Part shown: piece after piece, positions 16,219-24,589 of the stretch
Numbering within the stretch: the first letter of the stretch is position 1
How the letters are laid out: the number at the start of each line of letters is the position of its first letter
Assembly (NCBI GenBank): GCA_035511515.1
Contig: DATKFG010000013.1
Coordinates: forward strand, 26,937 to 90,936
Direction: 5' to 3'
DNA: 64,000 bases
Source of the DNA: VBCK01 sp035511515
GTDB taxonomy: Bacteria > Pseudomonadota > Gammaproteobacteria > Burkholderiales > Burkholderiaceae_F
Made by a program: the position numbers and the translations under genes
The notes under the pieces: generated by a model
Told to the model about the DNA's origin: nothing
What the model saw: the letters and a program-made list of their open reading frames with translations, nothing else
The model's database searches: none

Positions 16219-16277
16219 ACGCTTAGAAATCAGCAATCGAACCAGCGTACGACCTTGCATGTGACACGGAGGCCTCG

Positions 16278-16577
16278 ATGGCCAAAGTCCAGATTTTGTA
16301 TTGGCAAGACATCCCGTCCGTGGTGGAGGCGCGGGAAGGTCGCGACCTGCACAAGGTCCAGCTGTCACAGCGCTTCCAGGAGTTGATCGATCTCATAGCG
16401 ATGCGCAAAGGGCTGAGCGGCTCGGACGCCTACCTGGAGCAGTGGGCCAAGGGGTCCGCCGAGGTGCGCGATGGCGACGCCAGGACCGTGGCCGAAGTCG
16501 TGGCCGGTGAAATCGAGGCCAAGTACGAAGCAATCCGCAGCGCCCAGCTGGCGGCAATCAACCCATCGGCCGAATGA
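16278..16577 (+). CDS. small conserved 'virulence factor' domain protein (PF13769-like)
   Basis: 99 aa cytosolic protein, start ATG 16278 after CACGGAGG. The N-terminal stretch VQILYWQDIPSVVEAREG and the central helix RFQELIDLIAMRKGLSGSDAYLEQW resemble a small family loosely named virulence factor in alphaproteobacteria. From memory, that family can occur with methyl-THF:corrinoid methyltransferase genes. No catalytic motif is visible. It is the first gene of the long plus-strand corrinoid operon; a structural or regulatory role is possible. Confidence 0.55.
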   Translation: MAKVQILYWQDIPSVVEAREGRDLHKVQLSQRFQELIDLIAMRKGLSGSDAYLEQWAKGSAEVRDGDARTVAEVVAGEIEAKYEAIRSAQLAAINPSAE

Positions 16578-16633
16578 GTGAACGCAGCTCGAAGACCGAG
16601 CCCAAGAATATACCAGCGGGCGGCCGCTAGACC

Positions 16634-17335
16634 ATGAAGCTGGACCTGCCACTGCCGAAATCGGCTGCTGCGATCCCGGATCGGGCGTTCGGATTGACCA
16701 GCCCGTTCGTGCCGGCGCTGAAGCCGGTGCCGACCGAACGCATTTTGCGCATCCAGGGCTACACCGACATTTCGCGTGTGCGCCCGGCCATCCAGAAAGC
16801 AGCGCAATGGGCGGCCGGGACTATCGCGGATCTTGCAACGCCGGCGGTCGGCTTCAAGCGCCTCGGCCTCGTTCGCCGCGACGGCGATCGGATCGAGCTC
16901 TCGGATGGAACGGTCTGCAACGGTGCCGCGCTGGTTCACGAGCTCGTCGGTTGCGACGAGGTCGTCGTATTCGTTCAAACCCTTGGTGAAGGCCCCGACA
17001 GGAATGTGATCGAACTGCTGGACAGCGGTGATGGCCTGCTCGAGGCCCTGTTGCTGGAGACGGCGGGGTGGTTGGCGCTGGAAGAGTCGATCCGCCAGTT
17101 CAGGGCGCACCTGCGCGACGATGCGGCGCGGCGGGGACGCAGGCTGCGCAAGCGGCTCGGTCCGGGGTACACCTACCTGCTGCCGGACGGACCCTCGATG
17201 TGGCCGCTGCAGGATCAGCGCAGCCTGTTTGGCGTGTTCAAGGACGGCGAGCTGGCGGTCCGACTGCTCGACAGCTGCGCCATGCAGCCCAAGCTGTCGC
17301 GTTCCGGACTTTTCGGCGAAGGGCCGGATCTTTAA
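16634..17335 (+). CDS. MetH-activation-domain-like protein
   Basis: 233 aa. The C-terminal motif GYTYLLPDGPSMWPLQDQRS near residue 175, followed by LFGVF, resembles the cobalamin methionine synthase activation domain, in which a similar loop binds SAM and lets oxidised cob(II)alamin be reductively re-methylated. It is stand-alone here rather than fused to MetH. Next to methyl-THF methyltransferase and corrinoid protein genes, it is likely a reactivation or cobalamin-handling factor. A SAM-binding role is inference. It starts 57 bp after the previous gene; no good ribosome-binding site is evident. Confidence 0.65.
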   Translation: MKLDLPLPKSAAAIPDRAFGLTSPFVPALKPVPTERILRIQGYTDISRVRPAIQKAAQWAAGTIADLATPAVGFKRLGLVRRDGDRIELSDGTVCNGAALVHELVGCDEVVVFVQTLGEGPDRNVIELLDSGDGLLEALLLETAGWLALEESIRQFRAHLRDDAARRGRRLRKRLGPGYTYLLPDGPSMWPLQDQRSLFGVFKDGELAVRLLDSCAMQPKLSRSGLFGEGPDL

Positions 17336-17368
17336 GCGACCCGCTTCAATTCGACGGAGAACCCATCA

Positions 17369-18376
17369 GTGAAGAACCCAGGCGGAGGTCTCATCATCAT
17401 CGGTGAGAACTTCAACACCACGCGAAAGATCAAGGCAACCAGCCCCAAAGTTGTCCGGAATGGAAACAAGGTCGGCATCGGATATGTGGATCTGGATGGC
17501 AACAAGAAAGTGCTCGATGTCACCCGCGTGATGCCCGAGGACCCGAATGCGGCCAAGAACTTCATGATTCCGCATGTCGGCGAGGCGTGCCGGCAGAAAG
17601 ACATTTCCTACATCCGCTGGGCCATCAAGAACCAGGAGAAGCATGGCGCGCACATCATCGACGTGTGCGTCGATGAACTGTCCGTGTATCCGGAAGAGCG
17701 CATGGGCTGGATGCGCTGGGTCGTGCAGATCGCCCAGGACATCACCGATGCCATCATCTCCATCGATTCGTCCGACTCCAATACGATCAAGGCGGGACTC
17801 GAGGTCCACGACTCGAAGAAGAGCCGCCCGGCCATCAATTCGTTCAATCTGGAACCCGGGCGACAAGTGCTGCTGGATGTGGCTCGCGAGCGCAAGGCGC
17901 TGTTGTTCGCGAACGCGAGCGGCACCTCGGGCATGCCGCAGTCGGCCACCGAGCGGATCGACAACATGACCCGCTGCATGGAGATGATGGACCAGGGGAA
18001 CATCCCGATGGGCGATCGCTTCCTGGATCCCCTCGTGTTTCCGATCGGCGCCGGACCGGCCTTCGGCATGCACTACATCGAGGCCGTGCGCGAATTGCAC
18101 CAGCGCTACCCGGAAGTGCACATCTTCGGAGGGCACTCCAACGTGTCGTTCGGGCTGCCCGAGCGCAAGCTCCTGAACAACACCTTCGTGGCAATGTCGA
18201 TTCTGGCCGGCGCCGATACGGCCATGATCGATCCGATCATGAACAGCCCCAAGGAGCTGAACGACTTCCGCTTCGCCGCCAATGCGCTCAGCGGCGCTGA
18301 CGAGTACTCGACCCAGTACCTGAAGTACATCCGCAGCCTGAATCCTCCGGCGCCCAAGGTGCGCCCCGCCGCGTGA
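17369..18376 (+). CDS. methyltetrahydrofolate:corrinoid methyltransferase, copy 1
   Basis: 335 aa pterin-binding TIM-barrel protein of the AcsE/MtgA/CmuB group. It moves a methyl group between corrinoid protein and THF. Landmarks: IIIGENFNTTRKIK at the N-terminus, SIDSSDSNTIKAGLE near residue 130, HSNVSFGLPERKLLNNTF near 255-272. Start GTG 17369 after GGAG. It is followed by a URO-D methyltransferase, corrinoid protein and activator, the full set needed to demethylate a substrate onto THF. Its paralogue at 38725-39705 keeps the same motifs. Confidence 0.9.
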   Translation: MKNPGGGLIIIGENFNTTRKIKATSPKVVRNGNKVGIGYVDLDGNKKVLDVTRVMPEDPNAAKNFMIPHVGEACRQKDISYIRWAIKNQEKHGAHIIDVCVDELSVYPEERMGWMRWVVQIAQDITDAIISIDSSDSNTIKAGLEVHDSKKSRPAINSFNLEPGRQVLLDVARERKALLFANASGTSGMPQSATERIDNMTRCMEMMDQGNIPMGDRFLDPLVFPIGAGPAFGMHYIEAVRELHQRYPEVHIFGGHSNVSFGLPERKLLNNTFVAMSILAGADTAMIDPIMNSPKELNDFRFAANALSGADEYSTQYLKYIRSLNPPAPKVRPAA

Positions 18377-18422
18377 CGAGACAACGCCGCGCTCAAACGC
18401 CAGCCAAGAAGGAGCTGAAACC

Positions 18423-19592
18423 ATGAAAGAGCTGCTACCCCGCGAGCGCTTCATCCGCGCTCTGCGCCACGAAAAGATCGACCGTCTGCCCGTGCTGTAC
18501 CGGATGAAGGCGGAAGCCAAAGCCAAGATTGCGCGCGTGTTCGGCATCGAGAAAACCTCTACCGGACGCGCCCACGATCCCTCCCTGGAGCTGCGCCTGG
18601 GTAACGATGCGATCATTTATCAGATCGGCATCAACGCGGATTTCTCGCACCGGCATATCGAAATCGGCGAGACCTGGTTCAACCACTTCGGCGTCGGTTA
18701 CGGCAAGAGCGGCCTCGAAGGGCGCACCCACGCTGAAGCGGTCGAGTTCGGCAAGACCCAGGAGTTCTGGGGACCCGCCAAGGTGGTGCCCGAGAACTTT
18801 CCGAAGGTGCATCCGATCAGATCGAAGGAAGACCTGGCCAAATACAAGTGGCCGGACCCGAACGACCCGACCATCCTCGCGCCGATCAAGGACCTGGTGG
18901 ACCGCTACAGCAAGGACTACTTCATCATCGTCGACCTGTCGTCGTCACTGATCGAGGCGGCCTACGCGCATCTGGTCGGTACGCAGAACTTCTTCCTGTG
19001 GATGTACGACGAACCCGAGCTCGTTGCCGGGGTGCTGGACGGTCTGACCGAGTACTACTCGAAGATCGGCGCCAACGCGGTCAACATGGGCGCCGACATG
19101 ATCCGCGTCGGCGACGACGTGGGCGCCCAGCAGGCCATGATGCTGGCCCCCAAGGCGTGGCGCGAGCTGGCCAAGCCGCGGCTCAAGCACATGTTCGACA
19201 CCTTCCGCGCGACCAACCCGGACATCTTCCTCAAGCTGCATTCGTGCGGCGACTATTCACCGATCCTTCCCGACGAGATCGAACTGGGCATCCACTTGTC
19301 GGGCTTGATGCAGCCCACCGGCGGGCTGAAGGATCAGAAGACCATCAAGTCCAAGTACGGCAACGACATCGCCTTGATCGGCGGCCTCGACGTGCAGCGC
19401 CTGCTTCCCCGCGGGCAGGTCGAGGAGGTGCGCAAGGCGGTGCTCGAGACGATCACCAATCTCGGGCCGGGCGGAGGCTACATCTTCTCGCCGGCCCACT
19501 ACATCCTGGCCGACGTGCCGATCCAGAACATCTGGGCCATGATCGAAGCGCAGAAGGACTTCGGCACCTACGGCAAGTTTCCTCTCAACTGA
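18423..19592 (+). CDS. URO-D-type corrinoid methyltransferase 1
   Basis: 389 aa protein of the uroporphyrinogen decarboxylase superfamily, in the methyltransferase branch (MtaA, MtbA, CmuA/CmuC). A zinc-ligand motif KLHSCG lies near residue 275. In MtaA/MtbA a third ligand Cys follows near the C-terminus; here that region reads SPAHYI, with His and no Cys. The position between methyl-THF methyltransferase and a corrinoid protein shows it is not heme biosynthetic. It probably carries methyl from an organic substrate to the corrinoid of the next gene. Substrate unknown. Confidence 0.85.
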   Translation: MKELLPRERFIRALRHEKIDRLPVLYRMKAEAKAKIARVFGIEKTSTGRAHDPSLELRLGNDAIIYQIGINADFSHRHIEIGETWFNHFGVGYGKSGLEGRTHAEAVEFGKTQEFWGPAKVVPENFPKVHPIRSKEDLAKYKWPDPNDPTILAPIKDLVDRYSKDYFIIVDLSSSLIEAAYAHLVGTQNFFLWMYDEPELVAGVLDGLTEYYSKIGANAVNMGADMIRVGDDVGAQQAMMLAPKAWRELAKPRLKHMFDTFRATNPDIFLKLHSCGDYSPILPDEIELGIHLSGLMQPTGGLKDQKTIKSKYGNDIALIGGLDVQRLLPRGQVEEVRKAVLETITNLGPGGGYIFSPAHYILADVPIQNIWAMIEAQKDFGTYGKFPLN

Positions 19593-19608
19593 AGCAGGAG
19601 CGTCAAGC

Positions 19609-20316
19609 ATGTCGGAACCAGAGCTGAAACCCCCGGTGAATTGGGAGTCGCGCGTACCGGCCGGGTGGGACTGGTCCAGCCTGTGGGTAGCGGTCGAGAA
19701 CGGCGATCACAAATTCGCCGGTACGCGCACGCAGCAGGCGATCGACGCGGGCGTCGATCCAAAGGTCATCCTCGACGACGGGTTGTTCCCGGGCTTCGAT
19801 CTGCAGGGCTCGCGGTTTTCGGCCCAGATCATCTTCATTCCGGAGATGTTGATCACGGCCCGCGCGATGAAGGCGGGCCTGGCGTTGATTCGCCCGTTGC
19901 TCGCTGCCAAGGCCGAAAAGCCGCTCGGCGTATTCGTGATCGGCACCGTACTGGGTGATATGCACGATATCGGGCAGTCGATCGTGACGATCATGCTGGA
20001 GAACGCCGGATTCCGGGTCATCAACCTGGGGACCGACGTCCACCCGGATCGTTTCATCGAAACGGCGGCCCGGGAAAAGGCCGACCTCGTGGGATTTTCG
20101 GCACTGCTGTCGACCACGGTGTACTACCAGAAAGTGACGGTCGACGAGTTCCGCAAGGCCGGCCACCGCGGCAAGGTGAAGATCCTGATCGGTGGCGCAC
20201 CAACGTCGCAGGAATGGGCCAATGAATGCGGGGCCGACGGCTGGGGCAAGGATGCGATCGAGGCGGTCCGTCTGGCTCGTGAGCTCGTGACGACGCAGCG
20301 TGAAGCGTGGGCGTGA
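19609..20316 (+). CDS. corrinoid-binding methyl carrier protein 1
   Basis: 235 aa cobalamin carrier of the MtaC/MtbC type. The cobalt-ligand motif D-M-H-D-I-G (GDMHDIGQSIV) near residue 113 provides the lower axial His; later SALLSTT and GGAPTS loops complete the B12 Rossmann fold. The N-terminal part is a helical cap domain. It starts 16 bp after the URO-D gene and ends 3 bp before the activator gene, indicating tight coupling. It accepts methyl from URO-D protein 1 and hands it to methyl-THF methyltransferase 1. Confidence 0.92.
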   Translation: MSEPELKPPVNWESRVPAGWDWSSLWVAVENGDHKFAGTRTQQAIDAGVDPKVILDDGLFPGFDLQGSRFSAQIIFIPEMLITARAMKAGLALIRPLLAAKAEKPLGVFVIGTVLGDMHDIGQSIVTIMLENAGFRVINLGTDVHPDRFIETAAREKADLVGFSALLSTTVYYQKVTVDEFRKAGHRGKVKILIGGAPTSQEWANECGADGWGKDAIEAVRLARELVTTQREAWA

Positions 20317-20319
20317 CGT

Positions 20320-22239
20320 ATGGACCTTGACGCGCTGGTGACGGTCGTATCGGCGGACTCGCCGGGCGTTCACAGCGCCCGGGTGCCGATCGATTCGACC
20401 TTGCTCGACGCGGTCCGAAGCGCCGGGGTTGACATGGAGGCAACCTGCGGCGCCCGCGGACGCTGCCGCAGTTGCCGCGTCAAGGTGCTCACGGGCGAGG
20501 TGCCCCCGCCCACGGTCCAGGACAGCTTCCAGCTCGGGCCCGATGCGGTGCAGGAGCGCTTTCGCCTGGCGTGTCAAACGCGGGTCATCGGCGATTGCAA
20601 GGTCGCCGCGATGCCGCCGAAATCCGAGTCGGGCCATCAGATTCTCGCCAGCGGTGACGTGGCCGCCGATCGTCGGCTGACGCTCGACTCGGGCGTCAGG
20701 AAACACCTGGTACAGGCCAAAACGCCCACGGGTGAACACCACCAGACCTCCGACGTCGAAGAAATCCTGCGCGGGCTGCCCGATCTGCGGCAGCACCCGT
20801 TGCAGATCGAGCTGCTGCGCAGGGCGCCACGCGTGTTGAGGCAGGAAAAGGGCCTGCTGACGGTGACCTCCTTCAACGGTCGCGTCATCGACCTGGAGCC
20901 CGGCGACACCACGGCGCACAGCTATGGCATGGCTTTCGATATCGGAACGACCAGCATTGTGGGCTCGTTGCTGAATCTCGCGACCGGCGAGCAGCTGGCG
21001 TCGGTGAGCGGCCTTAACCCGCAGGCACAGTACGGTGGCGACCTGATGTCGCGCATCGCCTATGCGCAGTTCGACGACAAAAAGCTGCAGACCCTGCGCG
21101 GCAAAATCCTGAGCTCGATCAACGAGTTCATCAATCAGGCGTGCACCGAAGCCGGCGTGCGGCCCGACAATCTCTACAAGATCGTGGTGGTCGGCAACAC
21201 CTGCATGCACCACATCTTCCTGGGCATCGACGTCAGTTACGTGGGGCTTGCGCCTTATGCGCCCGTCGTTCGCGATCCGCTGGTGTTCGAAGCTCGGGAC
21301 CTGCCCCTGAAAGCCGCGCCCCATGCGCGCATCTGCATGCTGCCGATCGTGGCCGGATTCGTCGGCGCGGACACCATGGCCTGTCTGCTCGCCACCCGGC
21401 TTTACGAGAGCGAGCAAGTGCGCGCATTGGTCGACATCGGCACCAACGGCGAAGTCGTCATGGGCTCCAGGCACCGGCTGGTCGCCTGCTCGGCGCCGGC
21501 CGGCCCGGCACTCGAGGGCGCGCAGATCCGCCACGGCATGCGCGGAGCGGTCGGCGCCGTGGAGAAGGTGCAGATCGACAGCGACGTGCGATGCCAGACG
21601 ATCGGCGCCGCGCCGGCAATCGGGATCTGCGGTTCCGGCCTGATCGACGCCTGCGCCAAGATGTTGGACGCCGGCGTGCTGGATTCGAACGGCCTGTTGC
21701 GACGCTCCGGCCTCGACCAGATCGGCCTTCCTTTGCGCGAGCGGCTGCAGGACGGACCGGGGGGCCGCGAATTCGTGCTGGTGCGCCAGGCCGATGCCGG
21801 CCGGGACCACGACATTTCCATCACGCAGGCCGACATCCGGCAGATCCAGCTGGCCAAGAGTGCCATTTATTCGGGCATCGTGATGCTGCAGACCGTCATG
21901 AATGTCCCGAACGACCAGCTGGCAGAGCTCATGCTGTGCGGAGGTTTCGGCAACTACATCAGCGTGGCCAGTTCGGTGAAGATCCGGCTGCTGCCCGATC
22001 TGCCGCTGGATCGGATCACGTACATGGGCAACGCGGCGGCCACCGGGGCGCAGATGGCCCTGCTGTCGGAAACCGAGCGCCTGCGCGCATTCGACCTGGC
22101 ACGGCAGATCGAACATGTGGCGCTGGCCGCGCGGCCGGATTTTCAGGACATGTTCGTCGAGGGCATGAATTTCAACGGCGAGCCTTTCCCCGTGGAACGC
22201 CGCACCCCGACGCCCTCCAAGGCCATATCGGCTGCCTGA
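20320..22239 (+). CDS. corrinoid activation protein (RACo/RamA-like, DUF4445) 1
   Basis: 639 aa. An N-terminal [2Fe-2S] ferredoxin domain has Cys at about 43, 49, 52 and 85 (TCGARGRCRSC and ACQT), followed by a linker and a C-terminal ASKHA ATPase domain with FDIGTTSIVGSLLNL and DIGTNGEVVMG phosphate loops. Such proteins reductively reactivate inactive Co(II) corrinoid to Co(I) using ATP. It is closely similar to the activator at 45302 and less so to the one at 30062. Start ATG 20320 lies 3 bp after the corrinoid gene. Confidence 0.9.
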   Translation: MDLDALVTVVSADSPGVHSARVPIDSTLLDAVRSAGVDMEATCGARGRCRSCRVKVLTGEVPPPTVQDSFQLGPDAVQERFRLACQTRVIGDCKVAAMPPKSESGHQILASGDVAADRRLTLDSGVRKHLVQAKTPTGEHHQTSDVEEILRGLPDLRQHPLQIELLRRAPRVLRQEKGLLTVTSFNGRVIDLEPGDTTAHSYGMAFDIGTTSIVGSLLNLATGEQLASVSGLNPQAQYGGDLMSRIAYAQFDDKKLQTLRGKILSSINEFINQACTEAGVRPDNLYKIVVVGNTCMHHIFLGIDVSYVGLAPYAPVVRDPLVFEARDLPLKAAPHARICMLPIVAGFVGADTMACLLATRLYESEQVRALVDIGTNGEVVMGSRHRLVACSAPAGPALEGAQIRHGMRGAVGAVEKVQIDSDVRCQTIGAAPAIGICGSGLIDACAKMLDAGVLDSNGLLRRSGLDQIGLPLRERLQDGPGGREFVLVRQADAGRDHDISITQADIRQIQLAKSAIYSGIVMLQTVMNVPNDQLAELMLCGGFGNYISVASSVKIRLLPDLPLDRITYMGNAAATGAQMALLSETERLRAFDLARQIEHVALAARPDFQDMFVEGMNFNGEPFPVERRTPTPSKAISAA

Positions 22240-22256
22240 CGCGAAAGGACCCGAGC

Positions 22257-23270
22257 ATGCGCGTGAATCTGCTGTTTGGATTCCTGGGATCGGGCAAGAC
22301 GACGCTTGCGCAACACCTTCTGCGGGAGCGGGGCAATGTCTGCAAGACGGCCCTGATCGTGAACGAGTTTGGCGACGTCGGCGTCGACGGCGACATCCTG
22401 CGCGGGACCCATGTCGACCTGATCGAGCTGAATTCGGGCTGCATGTGCTGCACGTTGCGAGGCTCATTGCTCCTTGCGATCGAAGAGCTGCGCGCGAAAA
22501 AGGCCGTCGAACGCGTGATTGTCGAGGCCACCGGCGTGGCCCAACCCGGCGAGTTGCTGGAGACGCTGGCCGACCCCTCGTTCATGCTCGAACGCACGGT
22601 GGGGCCGCTGGTGGCCGTGGTCGATGCGGCCAAGTTCCTGAAGCTGGAAACGATGCTCGGCGACTTCTACACCCGGCAGATCGAGCACGCCGACATTGTC
22701 ATTCTGAACAAGATCGACCTCGCTTCCACGGAGGTGCTGCGGGAAGTCGAAGCCGCCGTCAGGGAGCTCAACGACAAGGCCGCGGTGTTGTTCGCCGTGC
22801 AATGCGATGTCGACAGCCGATTGATCCTGGACGGTGATGCCGGCTCGCTCCTGCATGCGGCGGCACCGGGCGAGGCCGAGGCAAGCCGGGCCACCCATGC
22901 CGATCCGGTCGATCAGGCTCATCGGTCTAACGACCATGATCATGCCCATCATCATGACCACGGTCATGGTTCCGGCCATTTGAGGGACGTCGAGTCCTTC
23001 GTGCTGACGGCGACCGGCCACTACACGGCACGGGCGTTGCAGGTCTTCTTTGGCGCGCTGTCCGACGATGTATGGCGCGCCAAGGGGTTCATGAGCGTGG
23101 ACGGCCAACCCGCTCTGGTGCAGTACTCGCTCGGGCAGCTTGTCATCACCCCGGCGCCGATGCCGCCGCACCAGAATCTGGTGTTCATCGGCCGGGACAT
23201 GAACCGAGCCGAGATCGAAACCCGGTTCGGGCGCGCTGACGCACGCCGTGCGTCGCTGGCCGGCGCCTGA
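22257..23270 (+). CDS. CobW/COG0523 family GTPase
   Basis: 337 aa G3E P-loop GTPase. Walker A GFLGSGKTT lies at residues 8-16, the metal-binding CMCC at 62-65, and the NKID base motif near 155. A histidine-rich stretch near 217-236 precedes a CobW C-terminal domain. The family delivers metal ions or handles cobalamin precursors; in an island of B12 enzymes, insertion of cobalt or loading of corrinoid is the natural guess, although zinc delivery to the URO-D methyltransferases is equally possible. Start ATG 22257 is chosen from the GAAAGGA region just upstream. Confidence 0.88.
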   Translation: MRVNLLFGFLGSGKTTLAQHLLRERGNVCKTALIVNEFGDVGVDGDILRGTHVDLIELNSGCMCCTLRGSLLLAIEELRAKKAVERVIVEATGVAQPGELLETLADPSFMLERTVGPLVAVVDAAKFLKLETMLGDFYTRQIEHADIVILNKIDLASTEVLREVEAAVRELNDKAAVLFAVQCDVDSRLILDGDAGSLLHAAAPGEAEASRATHADPVDQAHRSNDHDHAHHHDHGHGSGHLRDVESFVLTATGHYTARALQVFFGALSDDVWRAKGFMSVDGQPALVQYSLGQLVITPAPMPPHQNLVFIGRDMNRAEIETRFGRADARRASLAGA

Positions 23271-23286
23271 GATCCTGGAGAAACAC

Positions 23287-23979
23287 GTGTTGTCCTTCGT
23301 CGAAACGCGCGGCAAGTTCGAACCCGATCAGGCGGTGCACCGCTCGCTCAGCGAAAAGGCCTACGAGCTGCTCGTGCGCATGATCACCAGACTGGAACTG
23401 GCGCCTGGCGCGGTACTGGTCGAACGGAACTTGATGGCACAGCTGGATATCGGGCGCACGCCGCTGCGCGAGGCGCTGCAGCGCCTGGCCAGCGAAGGCC
23501 TCGTCACGCACCGGCCGAATCGCGGCATGTTCGTGGCGGACATCGGCGCAGCCGACGTTCAGGAGATCTACGAATTCCGCACCTTGATCGACGGCACCGC
23601 GGTCTCCCTGGCGGCGACCCGCGCGACACGCGTTCAGATCGCGGCGCTGACCGAAATCCATGCCGCGCTGGTGCAGGCGACCGTCGAGGACGATATCGAT
23701 CGCTACGTCGCCAGTGACCGCGCGTTCCATGAAACCATTGCCGCGGCGGCCCAGAACAAGCTGCTCGCCGAGGTGGTGCCGCGGATCTTCAACCTGCACC
23801 TGAGGTTGTGGTTCTACATTTCGACCAAGGCCGGCGGCTGGCATGAACTGGCGCGAGCCCACGAGGAGATGACGCGCGCGGTTCTCGACGGACTGAAGCG
23901 GCGGGACTCCTACGCAACGCGCGTGGCCATGGAATCCTATATTCTGCGGCGCCATCAGGAAATCCGCGATCTGATCTGA
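23287..23979 (+). CDS. GntR-family regulator, FCD subfamily
   Basis: About 230 aa. A winged HTH (KAYELLVRMITRLELAPGAV and LDIGRTPLREALQRLASEGL) spans about residues 22-80; an all-helical FCD ligand domain follows to the C-terminus, ending LRRHQEIRDLI. FCD domains bind carboxylate ligands, often with a metal. I use GTG 23287 with GGAG 7 bp upstream, instead of an earlier overlapping ATG. As a gene inside the operon it is a good candidate to regulate the 16.2-kb promoter in response to the substrate or its demethylated product. Confidence 0.87.
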   Translation: MLSFVETRGKFEPDQAVHRSLSEKAYELLVRMITRLELAPGAVLVERNLMAQLDIGRTPLREALQRLASEGLVTHRPNRGMFVADIGAADVQEIYEFRTLIDGTAVSLAATRATRVQIAALTEIHAALVQATVEDDIDRYVASDRAFHETIAAAAQNKLLAEVVPRIFNLHLRLWFYISTKAGGWHELARAHEEMTRAVLDGLKRRDSYATRVAMESYILRRHQEIRDLI

Positions 23980-24026
23980 ACCCGTCGCGCAGTTGCGCAA
24001 TGGCGGCGGCGGGCCGAAGGGACTGC

Positions 24027-24353
24027 ATGGTCACCGTTTCCGTGTTTGATCCGGTCCAGGGATGCGCCGCCGGTCTGTGCGGGCCGGAACAGGACGAGGC
24101 GCTGGCGCGCTTTGCCGCCGACCTCGAATGGCTGCAGCAACAGGGAGTCGAGGTCCAGCGCTTCAACCTGGGTCACGAGCCCGGCGCATTTGCCGGCAAT
24201 CCGGTCGTCAAAGGCTTGATTCGCAGCCAGGGCCTGGCGGGCCTGCCGGTGGTGATGGTCGGCGATGCCGTGATCGCGGTCGGGCGACACCCGAGCCGCG
24301 ATGAGCTTTGCGCAGGCCTGAAGCTTTCGGACAAGGCGCGATCCGCATTTTGA
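24027..24353 (+). CDS. ArsD-like protein
   Basis: 108 aa from ATG 24027 (AAGGG upstream). The N-terminus VFDPVQGCAAGLCG and EVQRFNLGHEPGAFAGNPVVK align well with ArsD, the arsenite chaperone and weak repressor. Of the three cysteines that bind As(III) in ArsD (12, 13, 18), residues 13 and 18 are kept and 12 is Gly. No arsA, arsB or arsR is adjacent, so it is outside a normal ars operon and sits at the end of a corrinoid methyltransferase operon. Arsenite oxidase is encoded 25 kb away. It might bind arsenite or another thiophilic metal, or have been recruited for thioredoxin-like redox work. Confidence 0.75.
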   Translation: MVTVSVFDPVQGCAAGLCGPEQDEALARFAADLEWLQQQGVEVQRFNLGHEPGAFAGNPVVKGLIRSQGLAGLPVVMVGDAVIAVGRHPSRDELCAGLKLSDKARSAF

Positions 24354-24589
24354 AAAACGCGAATCTTCTTATCGAAACCCTCGAAGGAATCAAGAGATAG
24401 AACGTGCGCCTGCCGGCCACCGGATTGCGGCAGAGCCCGACTACCAGCATGCGCCGGACGCATACCTGCTATGCGGATGCATGACTGGTCGGCCTTGGGG
24501 TTTGGCCCTAGGCTATGCAGCTATCAGAAGTTCTCGCAGTCTGTGCGGGGTGGGCTTTGGCCCCGCTCGCGCCGACCCAAGGGGAGGAC
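24354..24589 (+). promoter_or_regulatory. promoter region of URO-D operon 2 with ATGC-N7-GCAT box 4
   Basis: This 236-bp gap holds ATGC-GCCGGAC-GCAT at 24449-24463, overlapped by a second dyad GCATA-N5-TATGC at 24460-24474 and followed by GGATGCATGA. The first box shares AGCATGC-N3-GGACGCATA with the box at 29926, well beyond the palindrome. No other gene is seen here. Confidence 0.6.
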
